A stretch of 64,000 nt of DNA from an uncultured Fibrobacter sp. GTDB taxonomy: Bacteria; Fibrobacterota; Fibrobacteria; Fibrobacterales; Fibrobacteraceae. Made by a program: the position numbers and the translations under genes. This document shows positions 33,539-42,925 of this stretch, in pieces; positions within the stretch are counted from its first letter, which is position 1; each line of letters opens with the position of its first letter. A model generated the notes under the pieces. The model did no database searches. It was given only the letters and a program-made list of their open reading frames with translations, and was not told the DNA's origin. The DNA is taken from contig NZ_CAMZCS010000003.1 of assembly GCF_947305105.1 (NCBI RefSeq), forward strand, positions 122,155 to 186,154. The letters are read 5' to 3'.

Positions 33539-35365
33539 TCAGTTTTTGATGCAGCGGACCGCTCCTTTCGAGTAGAAATCGAGCTCTCTGGTTCCGCTAA
33601 AGTCGTTTATTTGTTCATTCTTGAAACTGAATCCTCTTCTGCCGCCGGCTAGGAATTCTATGGTATATATGGTGGAATCTGCTACGACAAAAATGTCATC
33701 AAAGAGACAAAGCGTTGACATAGAGATATAAAAAATAGAAGATACGTCATAGTTGGCTGATTCGCCATATATGTAACTGTTGGATGTGATTGTTTCAAGC
33801 GTATAGGCGGGTACGATGCTGTTTAATCCAAATCCTGTGGCTGTTTCGTCGTAGAGGGCTGGTACAACCTTATCATATTCAACTCCGTACTCGGTTCCCA
33901 TATTTTGCAGTAGCGTTTTCCAGTCGTTCCAAGTCGGGACTCTCCATCCGTCCGGGCATATCCCTTGATAGTTTTTTTGTGTTAATTCAGGAAGGTTCTC
34001 TCTCTCTGTAACATAACATTCTGTTATGCTTGTATCTTTTTTGGGAATCAAAAAACAGGTGTCAACTTCGGTTTTTTCTATATCATCGTATCCGAGATTC
34101 ATTGAGGCCATCCAAGTATAAGCGTGTCCATACGCGAGGTTTGCCATTTGAGGATTCGAACTAATGCGATCAAAATCGTATAGATAATAAGAAATGTTGC
34201 CCGACAAATTGGTCCTTAGTGCGCTGTCGATGCTTAAAGAAATTGTGTCTGTAAAATCAAGGTTTTCTGCCATCCAGGTTTGTGCTCCTTCGGCCCAGTT
34301 GTAAGTAACCGTCTTGTATGTCTTGCCGTCGCGAACGTCTTCCATTGTTCCTTCCGTATGATTTATCTTTTTGAATCCGAGAACCCATTTCTTGGAACGA
34401 CACACCACGTCGAAGTACCCCCAATAGTGATTGAGAGTATGAACTTCGTCTTCTCTAGACTCGGTGCATTCTCCAAGATTGTTTCGACGGGCGTAATAGG
34501 CGACTTCATATTCAACCGCTTTCAGGGCGTTCGAATAGAATTTTTTCAATTCATCACTGAAATCGGAGACAGCTTCTGGTAGAGCGAATGGGATGGAGTA
34601 ATCAATGGGAAGTTGTAATCCGTAATTGATAGTGTCCAGCATGCTCAAGTTAAATAACAGTTGGGCGACAAAAGACAATTCGGTAATGCTGTCGCTCAGA
34701 TTTTCAAAGGATCCCAAGTCCTCGTATATCCCGAGGCTTTCGAGAACGGCGCGTTCTGCCAATTGGTTGGCTTCGTCAAAGGAATTGCCTTCGGCAAGGT
34801 AATTCAACAAGTACGGGGCCTTGGCGTTTGTCAACCGATTGAGGCTAATTTTGCTTTTTTCCCGTAAATCAACGACGGCCTTGAACCAATCGCGATATGC
34901 GGTAATGGGCACACACTCCATGTTGGTGCTATCGACCGGCACGTAGACGGAGTCGTAAAGTTCCCGAGTCTCGATCAGCACGTACGGACTGTTCAAGGAA
35001 AGGTCCTTGAATTCAAAGCGACCTTCATCGTTGTCGATTGTGTCCACGAAGGTTTGTCCTGTTGTATCGAACGTTACGGAATCTAGTTCGTGAACGGTTA
35101 CGATGGTTCCTTTTGCGGCAAGTATAAAGCCGACGGGATTTTCAGAACCTTCCGGCTTCCTTAGTCTCGGCATGACATCGCCGGCTCGGCCAGACAGCGC
35201 GTAGATGCGCGTCTCTTCTGTGGAGCCGCCCATGGAACCTACGGGCCGCACGCTTTCGTCGTTGGAGCAGCCCGAAAACATCAGGATGAGTACAAGTGCC
35301 ATGACTAGGCAGAATGCCGTCCCGATAAAATCGTACACTAGCGTGTTTTGTGTTTTGTTTTTCAT
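33539..35365 (-). CDS. Fib_succ_major lipoprotein of module B
   Basis: 608 residues. The first 34 residues (KNKTQNTLVYDFIGTAFC and lipobox FSGC) are almost identical in modules B and E and close in D, while the mature proteins diverge. After the beta domain (ELDSVTFDTTGQTFVDT, SLNSPYVLIE) and a helical part, the major paralogous domain carries VRDGKTYKTVTYN, MAENLDFT, CPDGWRVPTWNDW and ends AVRCIKN. Envelope-anchored; ligand unknown. Translated from the same message as the regulator encoded 9 bp upstream. Confidence 0.85.
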   Translation of the reverse strand: MKNKTQNTLVYDFIGTAFCLVMALVLILMFSGCSNDESVRPVGSMGGSTEETRIYALSGRAGDVMPRLRKPEGSENPVGFILAAKGTIVTVHELDSVTFDTTGQTFVDTIDNDEGRFEFKDLSLNSPYVLIETRELYDSVYVPVDSTNMECVPITAYRDWFKAVVDLREKSKISLNRLTNAKAPYLLNYLAEGNSFDEANQLAERAVLESLGIYEDLGSFENLSDSITELSFVAQLLFNLSMLDTINYGLQLPIDYSIPFALPEAVSDFSDELKKFYSNALKAVEYEVAYYARRNNLGECTESREDEVHTLNHYWGYFDVVCRSKKWVLGFKKINHTEGTMEDVRDGKTYKTVTYNWAEGAQTWMAENLDFTDTISLSIDSALRTNLSGNISYYLYDFDRISSNPQMANLAYGHAYTWMASMNLGYDDIEKTEVDTCFLIPKKDTSITECYVTERENLPELTQKNYQGICPDGWRVPTWNDWKTLLQNMGTEYGVEYDKVVPALYDETATGFGLNSIVPAYTLETITSNSYIYGESANYDVSSIFYISMSTLCLFDDIFVVADSTIYTIEFLAGGRRGFSFKNEQINDFSGTRELDFYSKGAVRCIKN

Positions 35366-35374
35366 GGTTTCCTC

Positions 35375-36208
35375 CTAACCCTTTTTATTGATACCCTTTT
35401 TTGTCATCGGGAAGAACTGCACGTTCAGGCGGTAGACTTCGTCTGTCGTCGTTTCCCTTGTCGCGATGGCGATGAGGCGCTTGCGGAAGGCATCGATTTC
35501 TTCTACGATTTCGTCGAAGGATTCGGTCGTGATGCCCAGCGTAAGGCCCGAGAAATGGCGCTTGTCCTGTTCTACGCCTTCGATGGCCTCCAAGGCGAAT
35601 TCGCCCATCTGACGGTGCATTCCGCGGACGGCCACGGGGGTCACGTCCATCGGCCCGGTCGTTATCGACTTGTCGGTTTGTGTGTAATTGCCGTTCTCGT
35701 CTTTCTTCAGCATGCCGGCCTTGACCAGGAAGTTCAGCGACTCGGTCACCTCGGCGGCCGTAATTTCGGGGCGGCAAGCGCGGGCGAGCGCGAGCGGCTT
35801 TGCGCCGGGCATCGCTGGGGCGAGTTCGCGGAGTACCGGATTTTTCCAGCTCTCGAAGTAACGGAACGAATCGCCTTCCAGGATTTTGGCTTTGTGTGCG
35901 TCGGCAATCGCAAGCATCTTGTTGAAGGCGGCCTTTTTGTCGGCGTCCGTCTTTGCACGGTCGAACTTGACCATTTCGCGGAAATATTCCCGTTCGTAAT
36001 CGACGAGGTGCATGGCCTCCGCAACGCAGTCGGCGTTCGCTTCGCTCAGATTGGAGCGTCCCTCGCTCACGTATTTCAGGAATACCGGCGACGAGAACCC
36101 CGCATCGCGTGTGAACTCCTGCCAAGTGAACGCGGACTTGGCCTTTTTCTCGGCGTAGTAGTCCGCGATGTACTGGCGGTAGCTCGTGTATTCAAGTACA
36201 TCTTTCAT
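35375..36208 (-). CDS. TIGR02147/DUF4423 regulator of module B
   Basis: 277 residues, same architecture as the module A regulator. The helix-turn-helix segment reads WQEFTRDAGFSSPVFLKYV, differing from its paralogues in helix 2 (TRD) and in the recognition helix (F for Y), and NLSEANADCVAEAM is also divergent. Its cognate repeats upstream are TTTTGTGATA, not those of module A. The C-terminus ends KKGINKKG. Probable autoregulator of this operon (inference). Confidence 0.85.
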   Translation of the reverse strand: MKDVLEYTSYRQYIADYYAEKKAKSAFTWQEFTRDAGFSSPVFLKYVSEGRSNLSEANADCVAEAMHLVDYEREYFREMVKFDRAKTDADKKAAFNKMLAIADAHKAKILEGDSFRYFESWKNPVLRELAPAMPGAKPLALARACRPEITAAEVTESLNFLVKAGMLKKDENGNYTQTDKSITTGPMDVTPVAVRGMHRQMGEFALEAIEGVEQDKRHFSGLTLGITTESFDEIVEEIDAFRKRLIAIATRETTTDEVYRLNVQFFPMTKKGINKKG

Positions 36209-36265
36209 TGTTTCCTCCTAGCAAACGACGTCTTGACTTTGTGGCCCTTGTCGCTTGTGTTTTTA

Positions 36266-36379
36266 AATATATACCACCTTTTTGAAAAAGTCAATAGTTT
36301 TGTGATAAAAAATATGCGATTTTAGCTAAAAATGAGCAATTTTCTAGAAAATCAATAAAAAATGCAATATTTTGTGATA
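36266..36379 (-). promoter_or_regulatory. Promoter and paired direct repeats of module B
   Basis: Minus strand TTGACT (36289-36294), 17 bp, TATATT (36266-36271). TTTTGTGATA (plus-strand reading) occurs at 36298-36307, three bases from the -35, and at 36370-36379, 72 bp further. Confidence 0.8.
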
Positions 36380-36431
36380 CGTATAACATAATTTCTGTGT
36401 AAAAATTGGCCATGACGTGGCCACCGGAGTG

Positions 36432-36462
36432 CAAAAAAAAGAAAGGCGGGCCGAAGCCCGTC
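36432..36462 (-). terminator. Terminator of module C
   Basis: Same GACGGGC-TTCG-GCCCGCC stem as module B, followed on the minus strand by TTTCTTTTTTTT. It lies after the second lipoprotein gene of module C. Confidence 0.85.
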
Positions 36463-36511
36463 TTCCTTTTCCTCCTATCCCAATCAGGGGTGCTTTTGGA
36501 TAAGTGGGAGA

Positions 36512-38110
36512 CTAGTCTTTTATGCAGCGGACGGAACCGGAAATATACTCAAACGGGGGTGTGCGGCCTAATGCTGGTAGAGGTAAATAACCGTCTATCA
36601 CAAAGAAACCATAACTTCCACGTTTCAATCCGAAGCCAGTCGGATCCCCTAAAGGCGAATCGTACAAAATCTCCCGTATCCAGCCTATTTTTTCGTCTTC
36701 TTCAAGATCTTCATATTTCTTGGGAATAGAGGGCTGGTACCATTCCATTAGATAATCCGACAATGTATTCACTTCATTCGTTGCTGGAATATGCCACCCC
36801 TCAGGACAAAGACCCTGATAAATTCCTTTTTCAGTCATAACCGATTCAACATGCGACACGGATTTTAATTGGAAGTAACGTCCTTCACGCTCGCTGCAAT
36901 CGCTCATAGCTGTCATTGTATCTCCTCCCGCACGAAAGTCGTACTTGTTAAACCATAGTCCTATACAAGAATCCGTTGATGGATACACCAAAGAAGAGTC
37001 TATATTTAGCGCACCTTCTACGAAATACAAGTCGCAATACTCTGTACTTTCTTCGCATGGAATATGCAGACTATCTATAGCATATGTTAAATTTTCCGCC
37101 ATCCATGTTTGTGTTTTGCCGTTTAAATCATATGTTACGGTCTTGTAGGTTTTCCCGTCACGTTCATCTGTCATCGTTCCCATGGTATGTTCCATTTCTT
37201 TATACAAGAATTTCCATTCTCCAGAACGGCATCTTACTGTAACGTCAAAGTTCAGCCAAGACGAAGGAAGGGCTTCAAGTGAATCCCCTTCTTTTTCGGC
37301 TGTACACGTTCCCGCGTCAAGCATTTTTGCATAGAAATTTCCCAAGAACAACGGGGTCTGCTTCACGAGATCCATCGCTTCCGTCAAGTAGCGCTTCTTC
37401 AAGGATTCCTTGTCACATGTAATATTACCGCACTTTTCAAAATATGTAGCAATTGTGTCTACCGACGAGTGTTCTACAAAGTCAGCAATAAACGCTATAT
37501 ATTTCGTATAATCTTGATTTTCTATATTCTCTATGTCGCCTTTGTCGTACGAATCGTTATACGTACCAAACGCTTGAAGAACTTCTTTACTTGCTTGTTT
37601 CTTTGCGTCGGCGAATTTCATTCCCGAATTTGTCAAATAAACTAAGCGAATACTTTCTAAATAAGTCTTCGTGTTGACTGCAAAAGCGTCCGACTGGCGT
37701 AAATCAACTATGTTGTATTGGTGACCCGAATATCCTACCTCAATTTTCGCATAGGGACTTTTTACAGATAGATTGCCGATAACGAAAAAAGAAGCACCTG
37801 GATTGTATAGACGATCCGAGACGCCAGCTGCCACTCTTATTGGATCAAAAGTGACAGAGTCTAATTCGGATGCAGCAAAGAAGGTGGTTCTTTCGGGCGA
37901 ATAGATTTTTATTCCCCTATAAGTCGTCATTGGTTCTTCAATCTGGATGCTGGAACTTGAAGCGGGGGCATTTTCTTCGCTTGAAGACGAAACGTTCGAA
38001 TCGCTTGAGGTTTCGATCGAAGAATTGTTCGCTGCCAAGCTGTTGTCTTCGAAACAGGCGACAAATACGAGTGGCACCAAAAACGCTATGAGTATTTTTT
38101 CGATTTTCAT
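36512..38110 (-). CDS. Fib_succ_major lipoprotein, second of module C
   Basis: 532 residues from the ATG at 38110, which follows AGGAGGGAAG; an in-frame start at 38143 would overlap the gene before it. Lipobox FVAC, then a serine-rich linker (SSSEENAPASSSS), the beta domain (ASELDSVTFDP), the helical region and the major paralogous domain (ERDGKTYKTVTYDLNG, MAENLTYA, CPEGWHIPATNEV, SVRCIKD). It lies 17 bp after the first lipoprotein gene of the same module, making this the only module with two lipoproteins. Confidence 0.85.
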   Translation of the reverse strand: MKIEKILIAFLVPLVFVACFEDNSLAANNSSIETSSDSNVSSSSEENAPASSSSIQIEEPMTTYRGIKIYSPERTTFFAASELDSVTFDPIRVAAGVSDRLYNPGASFFVIGNLSVKSPYAKIEVGYSGHQYNIVDLRQSDAFAVNTKTYLESIRLVYLTNSGMKFADAKKQASKEVLQAFGTYNDSYDKGDIENIENQDYTKYIAFIADFVEHSSVDTIATYFEKCGNITCDKESLKKRYLTEAMDLVKQTPLFLGNFYAKMLDAGTCTAEKEGDSLEALPSSWLNFDVTVRCRSGEWKFLYKEMEHTMGTMTDERDGKTYKTVTYDLNGKTQTWMAENLTYAIDSLHIPCEESTEYCDLYFVEGALNIDSSLVYPSTDSCIGLWFNKYDFRAGGDTMTAMSDCSEREGRYFQLKSVSHVESVMTEKGIYQGLCPEGWHIPATNEVNTLSDYLMEWYQPSIPKKYEDLEEDEKIGWIREILYDSPLGDPTGFGLKRGSYGFFVIDGYLPLPALGRTPPFEYISGSVRCIKD

Positions 38111-38127
38111 AATCTTCCCTCCTTTGT

Positions 38128-39825
38128 TTAATCCTTGACGCAACGGACAAAAAGTGGATTTTTATCTACATATACTGTTAGGAGTTCCACGCTTTCTATG
38201 CTGACATAAGCCCAGTTTGTGTTTTGGATGAAAACCGCGCTTATCCTAGAATCATAAACAGGAATATGTAAATTCTGATCAAAATGAACTGTACTGTCGA
38301 TTTTAACGGCATATACCGACCCGGTTTCTGCATCAGATTCTCCGAATCCGGCGATTGCCATAATATCTTCAAATCTTAACAGGTCCAAATTAAGCTTTTC
38401 TGTCACATAGTCACGCAACGTTTGCCATTCATTTGCGTCGGGAAGATGCCATCCATCAGGGCATATCCCTTGGTAGGTTTTTGAGGCCGCCTTTACAGAA
38501 TCCGTTATGGCCCAAATTTTTTCGTAGTCAAGATACTTCTTTTCTACTTGCATGCGGTCGCAATATGAATATTTTTGTTCTTCGATGCAGGATTCGTAGG
38601 GAACCAGTGCTATAGAATCGGGCAAGTTCATGGCTTCATGCCAAAAATAGAGGCCGTCTGCGGAATTATATTTCAGGTTTTCGGCAAGCCAGGTTTGCGT
38701 TTTGCCATCAATGTTGTATGTTACGGTCTTGTATTTTGTGTTATCACGGGAGTCTGTCATCTGTCCAAAGACGGCTCCTACGCTATCAGAGACGGCATAA
38801 TGAATTAGATAAGACCATGTTCCCGTTTTACAAACAAAGTCAATCTCTTTAAGTTCGCTAAGAGGATAATTTTTAGGTTCGCTATAAGGATATGTGGTGC
38901 TGTAACCTTCGTTTTCGGCAGTGCACTGACCAAGGCCATAAATGGCGGCCATGAAGTTCTGCATGTAGTCTTGCAAAGATGCCTTTTCGTCTTTGTCAAT
39001 CCATTCTGATTTGATCCAACTGTCCACGTTTTTATCAAGAAAGTCCTTTATGGAAGAATCCGCATTAAATGAGCCAGATCCGCCAAACGAATTCGTTATG
39101 CGCAACGTAGATACCGGCGTATAATTGGTCATAAGCCAAACGCTTAGATTGTCTGCCATTAGAATTTCCGTGCGGTTTTCATCAGAAACGATCTTGTCAA
39201 AGCGGTAAGGAACGCCATAGATGCCCAAAGCACGGAGTATTTCACTTTCGGCCGTCGCTTTGGCGTCTTCAAAGCTCATTCCTTGGCTCATCAAAGTCAG
39301 CATACGACCTGTCACTATGGTCGTTACCACGTTGATGCCGACATTCCTAGACTCTCGCAAATCAACGATTAGACTATATGGTATATAATGAACGTCGTTC
39401 ACGTAGCATACATCTGCCCAAGCAATTTTTTCTTCCGCTTCATTATATGTGCAGCAAGGAGAAGACAGCTCAAGCATAACATAAGGGCTATTCAGCGAAA
39501 TGTTATCAAAACTGAACACCCCCGTAGAATCTTCACTGTGACTATAGTAAACCGCACCTGTTGTTTGGAAAGTGAAGGAATCCAATTCAGACATTCTTAT
39601 GATAGAACCCGGAAAAACTGAACTGATCAATCGAGTCGCAGAGGAGTCGAAGAGTGAGTCAATGATAACGGGCTCGAATCGTCTTGCCTGCGCGACCACC
39701 TTGATGTTTTCGAGAAATGCGGTTTCTTCGGTGTAGCCACCGTCGTTGGAACATGCTGCGAACATCAAGGCGAGCAGCATCGCCATTTTGCAGGCCAGGT
39801 GCCTGCTGATTCTTGAATAATACAT
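38128..39825 (-). CDS. Fib_succ_major lipoprotein, first of module C
   Basis: 565 residues. Signal peptide with lipobox FAAC (cysteine about 25). Its N-terminus (YYSRISRHLACKMAMLLAL) resembles that of the module A lipoprotein rather than B, D and E. Beta domain SELDSFTFQTTGAVYYS and SLNSPYVMLEL, helical region with SFEDAKATAESEILRALGIY, and the major paralogous domain (SRDNTKYKTVTYNIDG, LAENLKYN, CPDGWHLPDANEW, FVRCVKD). Encoded 9 bp after the regulator with the coupled TAGGAGG signal. Confidence 0.85.
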   Translation of the reverse strand: MYYSRISRHLACKMAMLLALMFAACSNDGGYTEETAFLENIKVVAQARRFEPVIIDSLFDSSATRLISSVFPGSIIRMSELDSFTFQTTGAVYYSHSEDSTGVFSFDNISLNSPYVMLELSSPCCTYNEAEEKIAWADVCYVNDVHYIPYSLIVDLRESRNVGINVVTTIVTGRMLTLMSQGMSFEDAKATAESEILRALGIYGVPYRFDKIVSDENRTEILMADNLSVWLMTNYTPVSTLRITNSFGGSGSFNADSSIKDFLDKNVDSWIKSEWIDKDEKASLQDYMQNFMAAIYGLGQCTAENEGYSTTYPYSEPKNYPLSELKEIDFVCKTGTWSYLIHYAVSDSVGAVFGQMTDSRDNTKYKTVTYNIDGKTQTWLAENLKYNSADGLYFWHEAMNLPDSIALVPYESCIEEQKYSYCDRMQVEKKYLDYEKIWAITDSVKAASKTYQGICPDGWHLPDANEWQTLRDYVTEKLNLDLLRFEDIMAIAGFGESDAETGSVYAVKIDSTVHFDQNLHIPVYDSRISAVFIQNTNWAYVSIESVELLTVYVDKNPLFVRCVKD

Positions 39826-39834
39826 GGTTTCCTC

Positions 39835-40668
39835 CTAGCCCTTTTTATTGATACTCTTGTTTGTCATCGGGAAGAACTGAACGTTCAGGCGGTAGACTTC
39901 CTCCGTTTCAGTGTTTCTCGTTGCGATGGCGATAATCTCCTTGCGGAATTCGGCGATTTTCTGCACGATTTCTGCGTAGGCTTCCCGCGTGATGCCGAGC
40001 GTAAGGCCCGAAAAATGCCGTTCGTTTTGCGGCACGCCCTCGATGGCCTCCAGTGCAAATTCGCCCATTTGGCGGTGCATGCTGCGGACGGCCACGGGGG
40101 TCACGTCCATCGGGCCCGTCGTTATGCCCGTCTCGGTCCGTGCGTAATTTCCGTCTTTGTCTTTTTTGAGCAGGTCTGCTTTGATGAGGAAGTTCAGCGA
40201 CTCGGTCACCTCGGCGGCGGTAATTTCGGGGCGGCAGGCGCGGGCGAGCGCGAGCGGCTTTGCCCCGGGCATCGAGGGGGCGAGTTCGCGGAGAACCGGA
40301 TTCTTCCAGCTCTCGAAATAGCGGAACGAATCGCCTTCCAGAATTTTTGCCTTGTGTGCGTCGGCGATCGCGATCATCTTGTTGAAGGCGGCCTTTTTTT
40401 CGGCGTCGGTCTTTGCATTGTCGAGCTTGACCATTTCGCAAAAGTAATCCTGCTCGAAATCGACAAGGTGCATTGCCTGGGCCACGCGCTTCGCGGCGGC
40501 GTCGCTCAGGTTGAGGCGGCCTTCGCTCGCGTATTTAAGGTGAACTGGCGAAGAAAAACCCGCTGCTCGTGTGAACTCCTGCCAGGTGAATGCCGACTTG
40601 GCCTTTTTCTCGGCGTAATAGTCCGCGATGTACTGGCGGTAGTTCGTGTATTCTAGTACATCTTTCAT
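39835..40668 (-). CDS. TIGR02147/DUF4423 regulator of module C
   Basis: 277 residues. The helix-turn-helix region reads WQEFTRAAGFSSPVHLKYA; histidine replaces tyrosine and alanine replaces valine in the presumed recognition helix relative to modules A and D. The DUF4423 part is otherwise close to its paralogues (LALARACRPEITAAEV, VTPVAVRSMHRQMGEFAL). Its upstream repeats are ATTTATSATAA, a palindrome-like sequence not found in the other modules. Probable autoregulator controlling two lipoproteins. Confidence 0.85.
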   Translation of the reverse strand: MKDVLEYTNYRQYIADYYAEKKAKSAFTWQEFTRAAGFSSPVHLKYASEGRLNLSDAAAKRVAQAMHLVDFEQDYFCEMVKLDNAKTDAEKKAAFNKMIAIADAHKAKILEGDSFRYFESWKNPVLRELAPSMPGAKPLALARACRPEITAAEVTESLNFLIKADLLKKDKDGNYARTETGITTGPMDVTPVAVRSMHRQMGEFALEAIEGVPQNERHFSGLTLGITREAYAEIVQKIAEFRKEIIAIATRNTETEEVYRLNVQFFPMTNKSINKKG

Positions 40669-40689
40669 GGTTTCCTCCTAACGAATTTA

Positions 40690-40801
40690 AATATAAACCC
40701 CATTTTTTAAAAAGTCAATAGATTTATCATAAAAATATTTAGTAATTAACGAAATTTGGCCAATTTTTATGCATCTAACAAAAAATAGTGATTTATGATA
40801 A
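40690..40801 (-). promoter_or_regulatory. Promoter and paired direct repeats of module C
   Basis: Minus strand TTGACT (40713-40718), 17 bp, TATATT (40690-40695). ATTTATCATAA is at 40722-40732, three bases from the -35, and ATTTATGATAA at 40791-40801, 69 bp away, with one mismatch; TTATCATAA and TTATGATAA are reverse complements. Confidence 0.75.
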
Positions 40802-40822
40802 TACAAATAACATATTATAAAC

Positions 40823-40851
40823 AAAAAAAGAAAGGCGGGCCGAAGCCCGTC
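40823..40851 (-). terminator. Terminator of module D
   Basis: Conserved GACGGGC-TTCG-GCCCGCC stem, followed on the minus strand by TTTCTTTTTTTG. Confidence 0.85.
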
Positions 40852-40888
40852 TTCCTTTTCCTCCTAGCCTCCAAAATCGGGAATGTGG

Positions 40889-42916
40889 CTAGTTCTTTAT
40901 GCAGCGGACGATTACCTCGCTTTCAAGGGTTCTGAAAGACATGTTCCCGTAATACTCGTATGTTTTCGTTGACGTATTAAAGCCTGTACTAATATTGAAA
41001 TAATAAGCGGGTGGGTAACCCATGCGTATTTCGTTAGTGTCTGGCACGGAAGCGAAAAAACCTCCGGAAATTTCCCTAAAACCCATGAACAATTCAGGGG
41101 GATCTGAGTCGAGAAGAGTCACTGCCGTCAGTTCCGAGTATCCAAAACCGCTTCCAGCGATATCACTAAGCTTAGCTCCTTGCCTGGTTACGTTTTCAAG
41201 TAGAAGGTTCCAATCTTCTTTATTTGGAATGCGCCATCCGTCCGGGCATACTCCCTGATGTGCTGTGGGGCCCGTTTTCGAAGTGAATGCAGAATAATCC
41301 ATACGGACGCTCCAATATTTACCTGTGCAATATTCGTAGAAGGAGTTTACTGTATTAGAATATAGGCATTCGCCTGTTTCTGACTCCTCAATGCAAAATT
41401 CGTAAGGCGTTTTGTTGTCAAGGTTTGCTGCTAGGCATTGTTCTTCCACGGCCACGGTATCCCAAGTTTCATCTACTATGTTGCCATCGTCGTCATATGT
41501 AGTTTCACGCGAAAAGACGGCGGTTAGATTGAGGTCGGCCTTACTAAGGTTCATTGCTGCAAGCCACGTGTATTGACGGCCATAAAATTCACAGGAAGGA
41601 TCGGTTTGCCGACAGTGGGTGCTTCCGAGCAAATTTATTTTTAGGGCGCTATCGGCGCTTTCAGATGTCGTATCCGCATAGTTTAAATTTTCGGTCATCC
41701 AAGTTTGCGTGACACCGTCCCAATCATATGTGACCGTCTTATAGGTTTTGCCATCGCGGTTGTCGGTCATTGTTCCGCTTGTGTAGTCTATCTTTACCCA
41801 TCCCTGCACCCATTTTTGTGAACGGCAGACTATTGTTGCGTGTATGAAGAAATTGTTTTGCACGTCGGGACGATTTTCGGAGGGACCAACGTAGTGTGTC
41901 TCGTTTTCACGGGATTCCGTGCAGGCTCCGAATCCTTTTCTATGGACGTAGTAACCAATCTCGTAATCGATCATCTTCAGGGTATTCAAATAGACTTGTT
42001 CTGCGGTTTCTCCCAGTGCGGTGACCGCAGCAGGCGATATGCCGTAATAAAAGTCCATTATTTCTGCTAGACTATAATCAAAAGACGAGGTGTCCATGCG
42101 CGCAAGATGGGACATCATCTGCAATACGTAAGATAATTCCCCGTTTACGCTTTCTAGGCTTTCAAAATCCCCTAAGTCTTCGGATATGCCAAAGTTCTCA
42201 AGGACTTCCTGTTCTGCTTTTTTGCTTGCAGCGGCAAAGCCCATTCCTTCGGCAAAATATTTTTTGACAAGCGGGATTTTCATATAAGTTAACGAGTTGA
42301 CGCTAATTTCGTTATACTTCCGTACATCGACAATTGCGCTTAAAGGGATGGGATATTTTGTAGAATCCGAAGTTCCACAGTAGGTGGGGAGGGCCCCCTC
42401 CCAGCCAGCCTCTCTCAGCGAGTCGTAATTGCAGGGAACGTCGAAAGTCATCGGATAAGCGTAGGATCCCCACACGCCAAGTTGTCGACAATCGAAGGCG
42501 GTACAGGAATCTTGAATCTCGATTAACGCATATGGGCTAATCAGGGAAAGATCTCCAAAAGCAAATTGTCCGTTCTGGTTGTCTATGGTGTCTACATATA
42601 CGCGGCCCGACTCTTCAAGAGTTAGGGAATCCAGTTCATGAATGATCACGACGACCCCCTCCTTGACGCGCACGAGTCCATCACTTGACGCAATCGCTTT
42701 ATGCATCTTCATCAATTTCGGATGGATGTCTCCAGCTCGGCCCGACAGTGCGTAGATGCCGGTTTCCTCTTCGGCGCCGCCCAGGGAGCCTACGGGCTGC
42801 TTGGATTCGCTGTCGGAACAGCCCGAAAACATCAGGATGAGCGCAAACGCCATGACCAGGCAGAAGGCCGTCCCGATAAAGTCGTACACAATCGTGTTTT
42901 TAATTTCCTTTTTCAT
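40889..42916 (-). CDS. Fib_succ_major lipoprotein of module D
   Basis: 675 residues. N-terminus KNTIVYDFIGTAFCLVMAF with lipobox FSGC, close to modules B and E. Beta domain (HELDSLTLEESGRVYVDT, SLISPYALIE), helical region (FAAASKKAEQEVLENFGI) and major paralogous domain (NRDGKTYKTVTYDWDG, MTENLNYA, CPDGWRIPNKEDW, IVRCIKN). It carries extra inserts with cysteines between these motifs (for example CRQTDPSCEFYG and EESETGECLYS), making it one of the two longest. Envelope-anchored, ligand unknown. Confidence 0.85.
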   Translation of the reverse strand: MKKEIKNTIVYDFIGTAFCLVMAFALILMFSGCSDSESKQPVGSLGGAEEETGIYALSGRAGDIHPKLMKMHKAIASSDGLVRVKEGVVVIIHELDSLTLEESGRVYVDTIDNQNGQFAFGDLSLISPYALIEIQDSCTAFDCRQLGVWGSYAYPMTFDVPCNYDSLREAGWEGALPTYCGTSDSTKYPIPLSAIVDVRKYNEISVNSLTYMKIPLVKKYFAEGMGFAAASKKAEQEVLENFGISEDLGDFESLESVNGELSYVLQMMSHLARMDTSSFDYSLAEIMDFYYGISPAAVTALGETAEQVYLNTLKMIDYEIGYYVHRKGFGACTESRENETHYVGPSENRPDVQNNFFIHATIVCRSQKWVQGWVKIDYTSGTMTDNRDGKTYKTVTYDWDGVTQTWMTENLNYADTTSESADSALKINLLGSTHCRQTDPSCEFYGRQYTWLAAMNLSKADLNLTAVFSRETTYDDDGNIVDETWDTVAVEEQCLAANLDNKTPYEFCIEESETGECLYSNTVNSFYEYCTGKYWSVRMDYSAFTSKTGPTAHQGVCPDGWRIPNKEDWNLLLENVTRQGAKLSDIAGSGFGYSELTAVTLLDSDPPELFMGFREISGGFFASVPDTNEIRMGYPPAYYFNISTGFNTSTKTYEYYGNMSFRTLESEVIVRCIKN

Positions 42917-42925
42917 GATGTCCTC

